A stretch of 47,583 nt of DNA from a virus. Location of the stretch: positions 1 to 47,583 of the IMG/VR virus record IMGVR_UViG_3300025402_000018; one strand, given 5' to 3'. Each line of letters opens with the position of its first letter. The first letter of the stretch is position 1. Below the pieces are notes generated by a model. The model saw only the letters and a program-made list of their open reading frames with translations, was not told the origin of the DNA and did no database searches. Shown piece by piece: positions 27,460 to 36,938 of this stretch. A program made the translations under genes and the position numbers.

Positions 27460-27798
27460 TTACCTCGTAACATCTGGAGAAACCTCTAGAATACCTTCTA
27501 GGATTCTGGTTTTTAAATTTGAACCATTATCTGTAATTACCGTATCGTAAACGTATCTTCCTGGAGCTATATTTGCTGTTGTATTGGCACTCAGAGACAA
27601 GTTTATAGTTGCCGTAGGCACATCAATACTTGTCGTAAAGGTGGTTATAGCGTTTGCTGAGTAATAGGATTTACGGATAGTACCAGCAACTGTTGTACTG
27701 GTCAGATTATACAAGTTACCATAAACATCATCCAGTGTGATATTTGTGGTAAAAGTGGTACCTTGTTCAACGTAGAGGTTTGTGTATGCGGCTGGCAT
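27460..27798 (-). CDS. Beta-sandwich-like fibre adaptor (112 residues)
   Basis: 112 residues: LYVEQGTTFTTNITLDDVYG, NLTSTTVAGTIRKSY, TINLSLSANTTANIAPGRYV and YDTVITDNGSN have the alternating pattern of a small Ig-like or BppU-N-like beta sandwich (FxxxITLxDxxGxxxNLTGxxVxxxIRKSY ... GRYVYD), common next to fibre genes in aquatic myoviruses. It presumably docks a fibre to the baseplate or another fibre. Its ribosome-binding site TAGGAT is part of a hairpin that directly follows a CATAAATA element, so regulation is probably late-specific. Its stop is 2 bases from the next start. Confidence 0.7.
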   Translation of the reverse strand: MPAAYTNLYVEQGTTFTTNITLDDVYGNLYNLTSTTVAGTIRKSYYSANAITTFTTSIDVPTATINLSLSANTTANIAPGRYVYDTVITDNGSNLKTRILEGILEVSPDVTR

Positions 27799-27802
27799 TT
27801 TA

Positions 27803-27828
27803 ATCCTAGAGATAATATTCTATAGGAT
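27803..27828 (-). promoter_or_regulatory. Hairpin sequestering the ribosome-binding site of the 112-residue gene
   Basis: Minus-strand ATCCTA (27828-27823) pairs with TAGGAT (27808-27803); after one mismatch AGA pairs with TCT, closing a 6-base loop (ATATTA). TAGGAT is the ribosome-binding site 4 bases before the ATG. The late element lies directly upstream, so a transcript started near 27822 would lose the outer 6-bp arm and keep only a 3-bp remnant. Confidence 0.55.
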
Positions 27829-27835
27829 ATTTATG
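27828..27835 (-). promoter_or_regulatory. Late-promoter-like element (CATAAATA)
   Basis: Minus-strand CATAAATA, 7 of 8 matches to TATAAATA, 29 bases upstream of the ATG at 27798. It abuts the 5' arm of the hairpin at 27803-27828. Confidence 0.5.
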
Positions 27836-27843
27836 CCATCTGG

Positions 27844-30723
27844 TTATTTACCTTTTAGGATTTCTACTTCACCCTTTAATTCTCTGATGGCTGCAAAGGC
27901 TAAAGCACATAGTTTTTCATAATCAACAACAAGTGTACCATCAGGTTTTGTTCTAATAGCTACAGGAAATACTGATTGGACGTCTTGAGCAATCACACCA
28001 AAATCTGATTTTTGAACAAAATAACCGTCTTCGCCGCCTCTTTTTGTAATATATTCATCTGTCCAATCAAAAAGTTTACCACCAATAGACAATACAGTAT
28101 CTAAAGCATTAGGAATATCTCTAATATTTTCTTTCAATTTCTTATCTGAAGAATAATAAGCAGTAATATTGGAACCTGCACGAATTTCGCCGTATACAAC
28201 TGATCCTAATCCACCACCTACATTAAGACCAGATACTGTCAATGCATTCATAAATGAAGAAGCGCTTGGTTGTATATAATACCCAGTAGATGCATAATCA
28301 TAGTAAACAGCTTGATATGAACTTGCATTACCGTTGACATAACCAGCATAAGTGGCATAGCCAGAACTACCTGTCACATTAATACTCCAAGTACCTGAAG
28401 CATTACCACCAGTTAATGTTGGTGAATAAGAATTGTAATTTCCAGCATATAGTACCTGTGAACTACCAATTGTTAGATTGCTGAAGTTAGTTTGTGAAGT
28501 AGTTGCTGAGTTACCGTAAATATTGATATTCCAGGTTCCCGAAGCATTACCACCAGTTAATGTTGGTGAATAAGAATTGTAATTTCCAGCATACAATACT
28601 TGCGAGCTATTGATCGTTAAATTACTAAAATTGGTTTGTGATGTTGTACCAGAATTGCCATCAATAGAAACACCAGTCAATGTTTGTGAAGCACTTGAAC
28701 GATTCAAAGCAATTGATGTTGTGCCAATATAATGATTAGAATTACCTAATACACTTGAAGGTATAGTTCCAGTTAAATTACCAGCAGTTAAACTGGTTAA
28801 ATTGGCACCACTCACAGCACCAAAAGAAGCACTCCAAGTACCAGATGTAATTGTACCCACTTGCGTTAGACTGGATAATGTTACACCAGAATTTAATGTG
28901 GTACCCGTTAAAGTGCCTGCAGCAGCCGTAACTGTTTTTGAATCACCAAGACTAAAAGAAACTCCGTTAACCGTGACCGTGCTATTTGTCAAAGCACCAT
29001 TTGGAATACTGCTAAAGTTGGCACCAGAAAATGTTGGTGCAGCACCACTCACAACACTCTGTGGTGTATTAATGGTAAGCGTATTTGCTGATCCGGTAAT
29101 TGTTACACCATTTGTACTTGAGAAAGTAATAACACCATTACTTGATACGGCTTGACCCGTGGTACCATTGAATGTACCAGAACCTGTATTTGCTTTGTTG
29201 TAAGCGGATTGAGCCAATACGTTAGCTGCATTTGCTCTATCATATCCTGATGTGGAATATGTGCTTAATATGGTATAGTTACTATTACCAGAATTATAAG
29301 CAGATTGTGCCAATACATTAGCTGCATTTGCCTTGTTATATGCTGATTGAGCATAACCAAAAACAGCTGTAATGTTATTGTTTAGTGTATTAGCAACATT
29401 AGAAGTTGGTGCTGTAATTGTACTTGTTGATAAAACAGTATTGTCTAATTGTTCTGTGGTAAGAATTCTATAATAAGAACCTGATGTAACATTATTAATA
29501 TCCCAATATTGCGAACCTTCATTCCAACGAATGGCAGCATTAGCACCTGTAATTCCTCTATTGACTGTATAAGCACTCTGCAAACCTATAGAACTACCAG
29601 CATTTAATGTGAATGTATTTGCATTATATACAGTAGAACCATTGATAACAAAGTTTCCACCAACGGTAAATTGACCGGTTGTTTGTAATGTATTAAAATA
29701 ACCCGAAGCATTGTTGGCATATAAAGAATTAGCAACATTAGCAACTGGTGTTGTAATTATAGTATTGGCTCTAATTGTATCTACATATTCCGTACCAATA
29801 ACCACCAGTGTTGGTGTCTGCACACTTGTATTGGCAACTAGATTTTTTCCATAAGTGGTTGTAGTAAATAATGTTGGAGATATGATATAAGGTGCTTGAA
29901 TAGATCCAAAATAACCTATTGCTGAATTTGCATCAACTCTTGTTGTAACTGTAACAAGAGGAGTAGTTACTAGTGTATTGGCAGAGACTGTATCTACATA
30001 TTCAGTACCAATTACAATTAATGTTGGTGTTTGAACACTTGTATTAGCCACAAAATAATTTGACTGTGTATTGCTTGAATAAATCAAAGGCGATACAAGA
30101 GAAGTATTAGCAACAAAATTATTTGCCGTAACTTGATTTAATAATGTTGTATTATTGGCATAAACATTTTGTACAACATTAATATTACCTCCAATAATTG
30201 TATTACCCGTAATATTTACGTTATTTGATACAGTTGTTGTTCCAGTAATATAGACTGTATTTGATATGTTGGTACTACCAGTTATAAACAAGGTGTTCGA
30301 TATGACCGTATTGCCGTTTAGGTTGGATTGACCAACTACCATAATTGTTCCGTTGAATAATGAGTTATTGGCAACATTAAGACCTGTTCCAGAACTCAAA
30401 GCTAATAAAGGACCACCAATATTAGCTTGACCAGAAGTTACCAAACTTAATGATGTGTTGGTATTGTATATTGTACCATCAACTCTTGCATTTCTTTGAA
30501 CATAGAATGAAGAACCAACACCTTGGACTGATAATTGTCCACCAAAAACGGCATTGTTGGCTACTGATAAACCTAAAGTTACATCATTTAGGTATAATGT
30601 TCCGGAATATTTGAAATAATTATTGGCCGCTAGGTCATTATTTTCTTGTGCCAACTTATTGGTCGTGGTTACCCATTCACCAAAAGTATTAGCGTAACTT
30701 AGAATTGTAACTGTATTGGCCAT
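27844..30723 (-). CDS. Large tail fibre with S74 intramolecular chaperone
   Basis: 959 residues. The N-terminal part begins TVTILSYANTFGEWVTTTNK followed by LAQENNDLAANNYFKYSGTL, a frequent N-terminus in aquatic phage fibres. Residues about 70-330 are beta-rich, Asn/Thr-rich tandem segments (NTSVQTPTLIVIGTEYVDTV type, present twice). Later parts carry NKANAANVLAQSAYN units, FGAVSGANLTSLTAGNLTG and a tandem 48-residue repeat. A YYDYASTGYYIQP motif precedes the S74 chaperone, which begins at residue 859 (SDKKLKENIRDIPNALDTV, then GVIAQDVQSVFP, VVDYEKLCALAFAAIREL). No collagen-like part is present, unlike the S74 fibres at 8.7-14 kb. Trimeric fibre, self-cleaving end predicted. Confidence 0.88.
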   Translation of the reverse strand: MANTVTILSYANTFGEWVTTTNKLAQENNDLAANNYFKYSGTLYLNDVTLGLSVANNAVFGGQLSVQGVGSSFYVQRNARVDGTIYNTNTSLSLVTSGQANIGGPLLALSSGTGLNVANNSLFNGTIMVVGQSNLNGNTVISNTLFITGSTNISNTVYITGTTTVSNNVNITGNTIIGGNINVVQNVYANNTTLLNQVTANNFVANTSLVSPLIYSSNTQSNYFVANTSVQTPTLIVIGTEYVDTVSANTLVTTPLVTVTTRVDANSAIGYFGSIQAPYIISPTLFTTTTYGKNLVANTSVQTPTLVVIGTEYVDTIRANTIITTPVANVANSLYANNASGYFNTLQTTGQFTVGGNFVINGSTVYNANTFTLNAGSSIGLQSAYTVNRGITGANAAIRWNEGSQYWDINNVTSGSYYRILTTEQLDNTVLSTSTITAPTSNVANTLNNNITAVFGYAQSAYNKANAANVLAQSAYNSGNSNYTILSTYSTSGYDRANAANVLAQSAYNKANTGSGTFNGTTGQAVSSNGVITFSSTNGVTITGSANTLTINTPQSVVSGAAPTFSGANFSSIPNGALTNSTVTVNGVSFSLGDSKTVTAAAGTLTGTTLNSGVTLSSLTQVGTITSGTWSASFGAVSGANLTSLTAGNLTGTIPSSVLGNSNHYIGTTSIALNRSSASQTLTGVSIDGNSGTTSQTNFSNLTINSSQVLYAGNYNSYSPTLTGGNASGTWNINIYGNSATTSQTNFSNLTIGSSQVLYAGNYNSYSPTLTGGNASGTWSINVTGSSGYATYAGYVNGNASSYQAVYYDYASTGYYIQPSASSFMNALTVSGLNVGGGLGSVVYGEIRAGSNITAYYSSDKKLKENIRDIPNALDTVLSIGGKLFDWTDEYITKRGGEDGYFVQKSDFGVIAQDVQSVFPVAIRTKPDGTLVVDYEKLCALAFAAIRELKGEVEILKGK
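28397..28449 (-). repeat. 53-bp exact direct repeat, copy 1
   Basis: Identical by eye to 28541-28593; 144 bp apart (48 codons), part of a tandem 48-residue repeat (SPTLTGGNASGTW core) in the S74 fibre. Confidence 0.85.
28541..28593 (-). repeat. 53-bp exact direct repeat, copy 2
   Basis: Second copy of 28397-28449, in frame. Confidence 0.85.
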
Positions 30724-30749
30724 CTGTTATTTCCGATAATCTTATTGTT

Positions 30750-30959
30750 TTATTTATTGAGCAGAGATAGTATCTTATTTAAAGAATCTTTCATCTCCGA
30801 GACATCACTCCTAAGTGATTGAACTTCTTCTTCCATTTGCTTTCTTTTTCTATATTCAACCAAAGCGGCATAGTTTGTATTCAATATCGCTTTGCTGTCC
30901 ATATCTTTAACCAAATGTGGATGATCTTTAACTTTTAGTAGTTTCATATCAATTATCAT
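30750..30959 (-). CDS. Small coiled-coil protein
   Basis: 69 residues: KLLKVKDHPHLVKDMDSKAI and NTNYAALVEYRKRKQMEEE, then a coiled-coil helix (VQSLRSDVSEMKDSLNKILS). Small proteins of this type (KLLKVKDHPxLVRDxxSxAIxNT) occur next to baseplate and fibre genes in many T4-like aquatic phages; the function is unknown. Its ATG overlaps the stop of the 1990-residue gene (ATGA). Met5 is an alternative start. The position between a baseplate protein and the fibre block suggests an assembly or attachment role, but this is inference. Confidence 0.7.
   Translation of the reverse strand: MIIDMKLLKVKDHPHLVKDMDSKAILNTNYAALVEYRKRKQMEEEVQSLRSDVSEMKDSLNKILSLLNK
30751..30758 (-). promoter_or_regulatory. Late-promoter-like element (AATAAATA)
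   Basis: Minus-strand AATAAATA, 7 of 8 matches to TATAAATA, 27 bases upstream of the S74 fibre ATG at 30723, with CGGAAA between. It overlaps the stop of the small coiled-coil gene. Confidence 0.5.
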
Positions 30960-33900
30960 GCTGTAGCAACTGCACGGAAGTTTTTAATTTGTGGCGCAAT
31001 TGCTGGATTATCAGAATAGAATACAACTTTAATAGCAAACACATTAAAGTTGGTATATGTAGTTCCGGTTACGATATCATTATATGTAATATTCAAAGAT
31101 TGATATGTGTCTGACACATAATCTGTTGCACCAGTCACAGGTAAACCTGAACCTGGTGTCAATATTGGACTCATTAAGATATATGGTTGATTGTCAAAAT
31201 TGTTTTTATCATATTGATTTTGAACTTTACAATAAACTTCAATCTTGGTTCCTGGTTGACGATTCACATCAACATATACTGTAATACCAGTTGATGCAAA
31301 GTTATTATTTAATGTAACACGGCGAGTAATATATTTTGCAGCTGCATTACCTTGGCCAAAACCACCCATTACCTCTGAAGCTGTGTTGGCGGAATAATAA
31401 GGTGGTGTACCATTCGTCACATAAGGAGTGATGATGTTCTTAACCAATATTGTATTCAAACGTTCCAAGTCCACAACAGGAGAAGTCCAACGATCAATGT
31501 TTGTTAATGTTGGTTGAATTACAATATCGTTTTGAGAACTTTGAATTTGTCTTGTTGGAAATTGATGTGTTTGACCTGGTAACAAAGGATAAACAACATT
31601 ATTTGCTGATGTAGTAAAGTCTTTTGGTGTAACATTATAATTAATTGAATCTAATGAATTAAAAGACAAATCAGAATTAATCAATTGCATCAAATCATAT
31701 TGAATGGCTGTTGGAGATGCATTAGAAGTTACTTTAAATGTTGTTGAACCACCAGCAAAGTCGCAAATCTTCAAGTTGAAACATAGTGTTTCTCCTGGAG
31801 CAGGTATCCATGTAGATGAGTTTTGTGATTTGAATAATGATGCAGCATAGTTAATAGCATTTATTACATAATTTGTTCCATATTGGACTTGACCAAGTTT
31901 GGAAGCATACATCGTATAAGCATTAGAATTGGCTGCAACCATGATTGAATATTGACCAGGTTGTAGATATACTGGATGATCAAATGTGAATGTTGTAGCT
32001 GGTCCGATACCATTTGTTATACTTGCTGGATCAGGTATATTAACTTGAGACGGATTCTTCCATACAATAGAACCCGGAATGTCATTGACAGCATCAGGAT
32101 AACCATTTACAGTTGGTCGTATACGGACATTTACTGGTATAGTCGCATCAACTGTTGCAAAGAACAAATCTACTGAAGACAAGAATACACCATTTGGATA
32201 TTTTGTTGCATCAACATAGAAATTTTGTGATACTGGATCAACGGCATTTCCAGCGGCTGCGGCACCAGTAACATCACCTGGATTATCAGATAGATACGCA
32301 GCTGCAGCTGCAACCTGATCAGAGGTATGATTATCTATATAACATATAACGCTTAACAAAGCTCCACCAAAACAACCAGTTGATGCTGTTGTGGCTGCAA
32401 CAGCGTTTACCGCTTGCATACCAACACATGCTGGTACACTTGCACCAAATACATTTCCTAAACTAGTATCAATACCAGTAACTGTTGCAGCAACATCGGC
32501 AGCCACACAAACGTTTGTTGGTGACCAACCGTAACTTTGAGCCACCGAATCCACATAAGCAGTAGCTTGAGAACCTCCAACAGGAATATTAGTGGTTTGT
32601 GGATTATTAACTCCCCAACCGCCTGTTTCATATGTAATAACTGGTACAGCCCCACCACCGCCTCCAACAGATGCTGCGCCATCAGAACTTACCGTTATTC
32701 CACTTGGAACTACTGGAGTGTAATTGTTTCCAGTACATCTAACTTGAGTTCTTTCGACAACTTGTGGTTTTGATGTTGCAATTGGTGGTCTTGTAGACAC
32801 CACAGTTGTTTGTGTTGTTTGTAGTGTTCCTTGTGATACGAATGTTGTTCTCGCATAAACATTACTGATTGAAGGAGTTATAATATTATCTCCAAATTCA
32901 ACCAATATTGTTCCTGTTGGAATATTCAAATATTGATTATTTGGAATAGTTATAGTTCCTTCAGCGGTACCATTAATATCAGTTACCAAATTACCACCCA
33001 AATAACCTGCACCATTTGCAGTCAATACAGCAGGTGATAAATTACTGCCAGTTACTTGAATTGTAGGTATTGAACGATAACCAGAACCAAATCTAGTAAA
33101 GTTAATAGCAACAATTTGGCCACCCGAAACATTTGCCGTAGCGACAGCTTGTATATCACTTGGACCAACAATGTTTATAATTGGTAAATAGTTTCCATCA
33201 GTATAACCAGAACCTGGATTTACAATAGTAATATAATTAATTGTGTCTGTGTATCCAACATCTGGTGTAACATAACGGTCAACACCACTACCATTCAAGA
33301 ATGTATGTATCTGTGTAAATGGAGCTAAACCGTTTATTGTAAAGTGTACCGGTATTGACCTTGCATAAGGTATAACAGCATTAGAAAGAATCTGAGTTGT
33401 GGAACTGACTTGAATTGGTCCACCATTAACAGCAGAAGTCAATCCTTGTGATTGAATTGCATTGGTAATTGCAGTGGTATCTCTCGTAATAGACGCCTGA
33501 TCAGCGGAAGAAATAACAGTATCTGTTGGTTGGCCTGTCCAGTTTAATTGCCAATCATTCCATTGTGAACCATTGCCTGTACCTCCAACTGCAGCAACCC
33601 ACGCAGATTGGTCATCAGTAACAATATTAATGTTGGGTTGCGTCTGTGTTGAGTACCATACATCACTCGAAGGTGACAGCGTTACTGCTCCAGTGAATGA
33701 AATGACATTGAATGGATTGACATCAATAACTTCCGAAGCAACTTCCTGAACTACCAATGATGTTTCATCATAAGAAAATGTTACAATATTATTCTTTAAT
33801 GTTAATTTATCGTTTGTTTTTCCAGTAGTTGGTGATATAGGATTTACAAATGCGCCTTGATTTGTATCAACAAAGTATGAAGCAACATTAGAAAAGTGTG

Positions 33901-36900
33901 GTGGTCTTGCTATTTGTGCAACGCCATCGATTGAAGCTGCATAGTCAGGATTTCTAACGTCAGCAACACCTGAACCAGTAAAGCCATCTACCAAATAACC
34001 ATTCTTAAACAATAGATTCAAACCTGTGGAGTCAGTAACATCGGAACCTGTTACTTGATTTTCTAAAATAGACAATGAAGTATATGATTCTAAGGTGGAG
34101 ATACGTTTGTCTAACAAACCAACATCTCTCATTGTATATCTACGGAGGTTGGTTGGCGTCACTTGAATAGAATCTTTTGTATATGTATAAGCTGGGAAAT
34201 AAATTGTAAAGATTGTCAGGGTACCAGGTACATCAGATGGTGCAACAGGATTTGTATAAGCTGGAGTACCAGTAATAGTTTTGAATTGACCATTTGGATA
34301 CAATACAATCTTATCAATACGGTTTAGATAGTAACCATAATTAACAAATGCGTTATTAAATGGTGCTGGCAATTGATATGAATCAAAAGTTGTATTGTTA
34401 TCTGTCCTACGAGGCCTAAAATCCAAAACATCCCTCAACGAATATGTTGTACCATATTGTGGAGAAGTAAATGATGGTATGTTGATATAATTGACTGGAT
34501 AAGAATTGACACTAAAATAACCAGATCCGCCAGAGTGTGTAAAGTAATCAAATACGGCTACAACATTACCTTTAGATACACCACTTACATTAGTGATAGT
34601 TCCGTGGTCGTAATAAGCATCTTTCTGACCATTATCTGCTGTGTAGTTTATTAAATTATTTGTTACGGAACTCCAACTTGAAGTTGCGGTATTTGGTTGG
34701 TGATTTGAATTGGAATTGGCCAAAGAAATGTAAACAACACCATCATCATAGATAACGGAATCGTTGGTCGAATAACTTGTTGTATTTGACCAAGCACCTA
34801 GATAATTATGTGTATTGCCCAACTCATACACACCTCTGAAATTGTAAATGTCTGATTTACCCAAATCGATGGCTGTGAGTGTTGTGTTGGCAGAAACTTG
34901 TACAGCATAGTTTGTATGTAAAAGTTTTGTTTGCTGTGTATCATTAGTTACAGAAATTACAGCATAAACATCTGCTGTGCCGGTAAAATTACCAGCAATA
35001 TTGATTGATGCTTGTGGAGTACCAGGAGAATTGGTGATAGTAACAGACACATTTGATTGATCCATTGGTACAAAGTGACCAGCTGGATAACCACCAGAAG
35101 CAGATTTAGTTACAACAATAAAGTTTTGTTGTGCTACGGAAGAAGATATAGTTCCAGAACCACCTTGAAATATTTCATTGCCTGTTGAAGCAGTAACAAC
35201 ACCTATACCTGAAGCAAATGTTTGTGAAGAATATTTTCTTGTTGTAACATAATTAACCGAAGAAACATTAGATATATTTGTTTGTGGTAATGGAAAAATT
35301 AATGAATTATATGTATTATCAACCAACGTTACAGGCGATACTGTATTGGCTGAAAACAATGGTGTAGAATAATTAGAACCGTTAGGAAGAATAATAGAAG
35401 CTACGTTTGCAAAAACATTATTTGTTAAATTAATATCAAACAAAAATGCTTTATATTCTGTTGTGCTTAAATTTCCGGAATCATAAGAAAAATTACGAAC
35501 ACGAGCAGTACCAATTTTAGTTGATGTACTCGCAGCACCAAATGCCACATTGTGTAACTCCACAACTGGACTTGTTTGAAAATCAATAATTGAACCGTTT
35601 AAGTTTTTAACTCTTGTATAATCACCATAATAGGTTTCAATATCTTGATCGAATAATACATTAGTACTTCTTGCTTTTTGTAGATAGTATGGTGTTTGTG
35701 ATATATGTTGTATTGGATATCCACCAAGATATGCCTTACCAGCACTAATAGATGAACTAATCAATTCTGATTGTGCATTTGATGTTGAACCGATTAATAA
35801 ACTAAAAGGATTAACAATAAAATCACCAGAAATATCTGAAACAGCCGTAGCAATTGCTGCGGAAACATCTGATAGGATAGGAACACTATTGATATCTTCA
35901 ACAGTACCAGCATTAATTCTAACCAATTCAATGAATTTATTGGTTGTTAGATTAGTTACTGTTTGATCGTTTACATAAGGTTTTACTACCAAATTTAAAG
36001 ATATTTTATATCTGTCTGCACCTGGTGCTTGATAGTTTGAAGCTCCAATAGCTGGATCCAATAAAGAAGCATCACTTGCAGCATCTACTGTAAACTCATC
36101 CACTTCAAAACCAACTACTGATGAAGGATAAATTGTTAGTGAATTTGGAACAATTGAACTTTTATAGTTTGCAACAAAAAAACCATTTGTAAACCAAACA
36201 CCATCGTCAATATTTACTTCTAAAGCTCTTACAGAAATTTGATTTGTGATTTGTGTTGTAGCACTTGAAACATCTTTGATTAAAGGATTGTTTAGTGTTA
36301 GACTATTAGCATCTATAATATCTATAACAGTAGCTGAAAAATTAATACTGGTGATAGTGATGGTATCTCCCACGTTAATATTACCAGTGGAAATATTTAA
36401 TGTTGGACTTAAATAAGTACCAGTAGAATTTCTGGTGATGATATTTGTAGATTTTGCCGTTACTGTGTACGCTGCAGTCACAGTAGAATTTAAAGACGCA
36501 AGAGCCTCTATTTTTGTATTATAAAAATTGATTGTCTCACCAGAAGAAAAAGATATTTTATTGGCTGTATTAACAGGTTTTGTTGAGATGTAAAGATTTG
36601 GAACATCTACACTATTAACTTGTGCAATGAAGTTGGATGTTTGACCAACAGCAAATAGACCAACCAAATTAGAAATTACTGTTGTTGCATCAGTTGATAA
36701 TTTACAGGTGATGACATTTGTGTCAACGGTAATATTACCACCAGAAACTTTTGAACCATCTTGAAAAACACCAGTGCCAAATTTGGAAATCTGATCTTGA
36801 AGAATAGTTTGTGACTGAGTTAACTCACGAGCCTGAACAGCATATCCAGGTTTAAAAAGAATGCGGTGAAAATTCTTTGTTGGATCAAAATCATCATAAT

Positions 36901-36928
36901 AAGGATCACCTGTAAAATCTAAAGCCAT
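30956..36928 (-). CDS. Giant baseplate/fibre-attachment protein with DUF4815-type N-terminus
   Basis: 1990 residues, the largest gene here. Residues 1-60 (DPYYDDFDPTKNFHRILFKP, GYAVQARELTQSQTILQDQI, SKFGTGVFQDGSKVSGG) are the signature of the DUF4815 family found in large structural proteins of T4-like aquatic phages. Mid-protein GSGY beta units (about residues 1230-1310) resemble those in gp6, gp7 and gp8. Around residues 1455-1560 is an Ala/Cys-rich stretch unlike its surroundings. It then reads YPNGVFLSSVDLFFATVDAT and TTFTFDHPVYLQPGQYSIMV, also typical of the family, and closes with a beta-rich part ending FYSDNPAIAPQIKNFRAVATA. By position after gp8 and before the fibres it probably forms the outer baseplate and fibre anchor, the place of gp9-gp12 in T4. 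The role is inferred. Confidence 0.8.
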   Translation of the reverse strand: MALDFTGDPYYDDFDPTKNFHRILFKPGYAVQARELTQSQTILQDQISKFGTGVFQDGSKVSGGNITVDTNVITCKLSTDATTVISNLVGLFAVGQTSNFIAQVNSVDVPNLYISTKPVNTANKISFSSGETINFYNTKIEALASLNSTVTAAYTVTAKSTNIITRNSTGTYLSPTLNISTGNINVGDTITITSINFSATVIDIIDANSLTLNNPLIKDVSSATTQITNQISVRALEVNIDDGVWFTNGFFVANYKSSIVPNSLTIYPSSVVGFEVDEFTVDAASDASLLDPAIGASNYQAPGADRYKISLNLVVKPYVNDQTVTNLTTNKFIELVRINAGTVEDINSVPILSDVSAAIATAVSDISGDFIVNPFSLLIGSTSNAQSELISSSISAGKAYLGGYPIQHISQTPYYLQKARSTNVLFDQDIETYYGDYTRVKNLNGSIIDFQTSPVVELHNVAFGAASTSTKIGTARVRNFSYDSGNLSTTEYKAFLFDINLTNNVFANVASIILPNGSNYSTPLFSANTVSPVTLVDNTYNSLIFPLPQTNISNVSSVNYVTTRKYSSQTFASGIGVVTASTGNEIFQGGSGTISSSVAQQNFIVVTKSASGGYPAGHFVPMDQSNVSVTITNSPGTPQASINIAGNFTGTADVYAVISVTNDTQQTKLLHTNYAVQVSANTTLTAIDLGKSDIYNFRGVYELGNTHNYLGAWSNTTSYSTNDSVIYDDGVVYISLANSNSNHQPNTATSSWSSVTNNLINYTADNGQKDAYYDHGTITNVSGVSKGNVVAVFDYFTHSGGSGYFSVNSYPVNYINIPSFTSPQYGTTYSLRDVLDFRPRRTDNNTTFDSYQLPAPFNNAFVNYGYYLNRIDKIVLYPNGQFKTITGTPAYTNPVAPSDVPGTLTIFTIYFPAYTYTKDSIQVTPTNLRRYTMRDVGLLDKRISTLESYTSLSILENQVTGSDVTDSTGLNLLFKNGYLVDGFTGSGVADVRNPDYAASIDGVAQIARPPHFSNVASYFVDTNQGAFVNPISPTTGKTNDKLTLKNNIVTFSYDETSLVVQEVASEVIDVNPFNVISFTGAVTLSPSSDVWYSTQTQPNINIVTDDQSAWVAAVGGTGNGSQWNDWQLNWTGQPTDTVISSADQASITRDTTAITNAIQSQGLTSAVNGGPIQVSSTTQILSNAVIPYARSIPVHFTINGLAPFTQIHTFLNGSGVDRYVTPDVGYTDTINYITIVNPGSGYTDGNYLPIINIVGPSDIQAVATANVSGGQIVAINFTRFGSGYRSIPTIQVTGSNLSPAVLTANGAGYLGGNLVTDINGTAEGTITIPNNQYLNIPTGTILVEFGDNIITPSISNVYARTTFVSQGTLQTTQTTVVSTRPPIATSKPQVVERTQVRCTGNNYTPVVPSGITVSSDGAASVGGGGGAVPVITYETGGWGVNNPQTTNIPVGGSQATAYVDSVAQSYGWSPTNVCVAADVAATVTGIDTSLGNVFGASVPACVGMQAVNAVAATTASTGCFGGALLSVICYIDNHTSDQVAAAAAYLSDNPGDVTGAAAAGNAVDPVSQNFYVDATKYPNGVFLSSVDLFFATVDATIPVNVRIRPTVNGYPDAVNDIPGSIVWKNPSQVNIPDPASITNGIGPATTFTFDHPVYLQPGQYSIMVAANSNAYTMYASKLGQVQYGTNYVINAINYAASLFKSQNSSTWIPAPGETLCFNLKICDFAGGSTTFKVTSNASPTAIQYDLMQLINSDLSFNSLDSINYNVTPKDFTTSANNVVYPLLPGQTHQFPTRQIQSSQNDIVIQPTLTNIDRWTSPVVDLERLNTILVKNIITPYVTNGTPPYYSANTASEVMGGFGQGNAAAKYITRRVTLNNNFASTGITVYVDVNRQPGTKIEVYCKVQNQYDKNNFDNQPYILMSPILTPGSGLPVTGATDYVSDTYQSLNITYNDIVTGTTYTNFNVFAIKVVFYSDNPAIAPQIKNFRAVATA

Positions 36929-36938
36929 TTTTTTCCTT

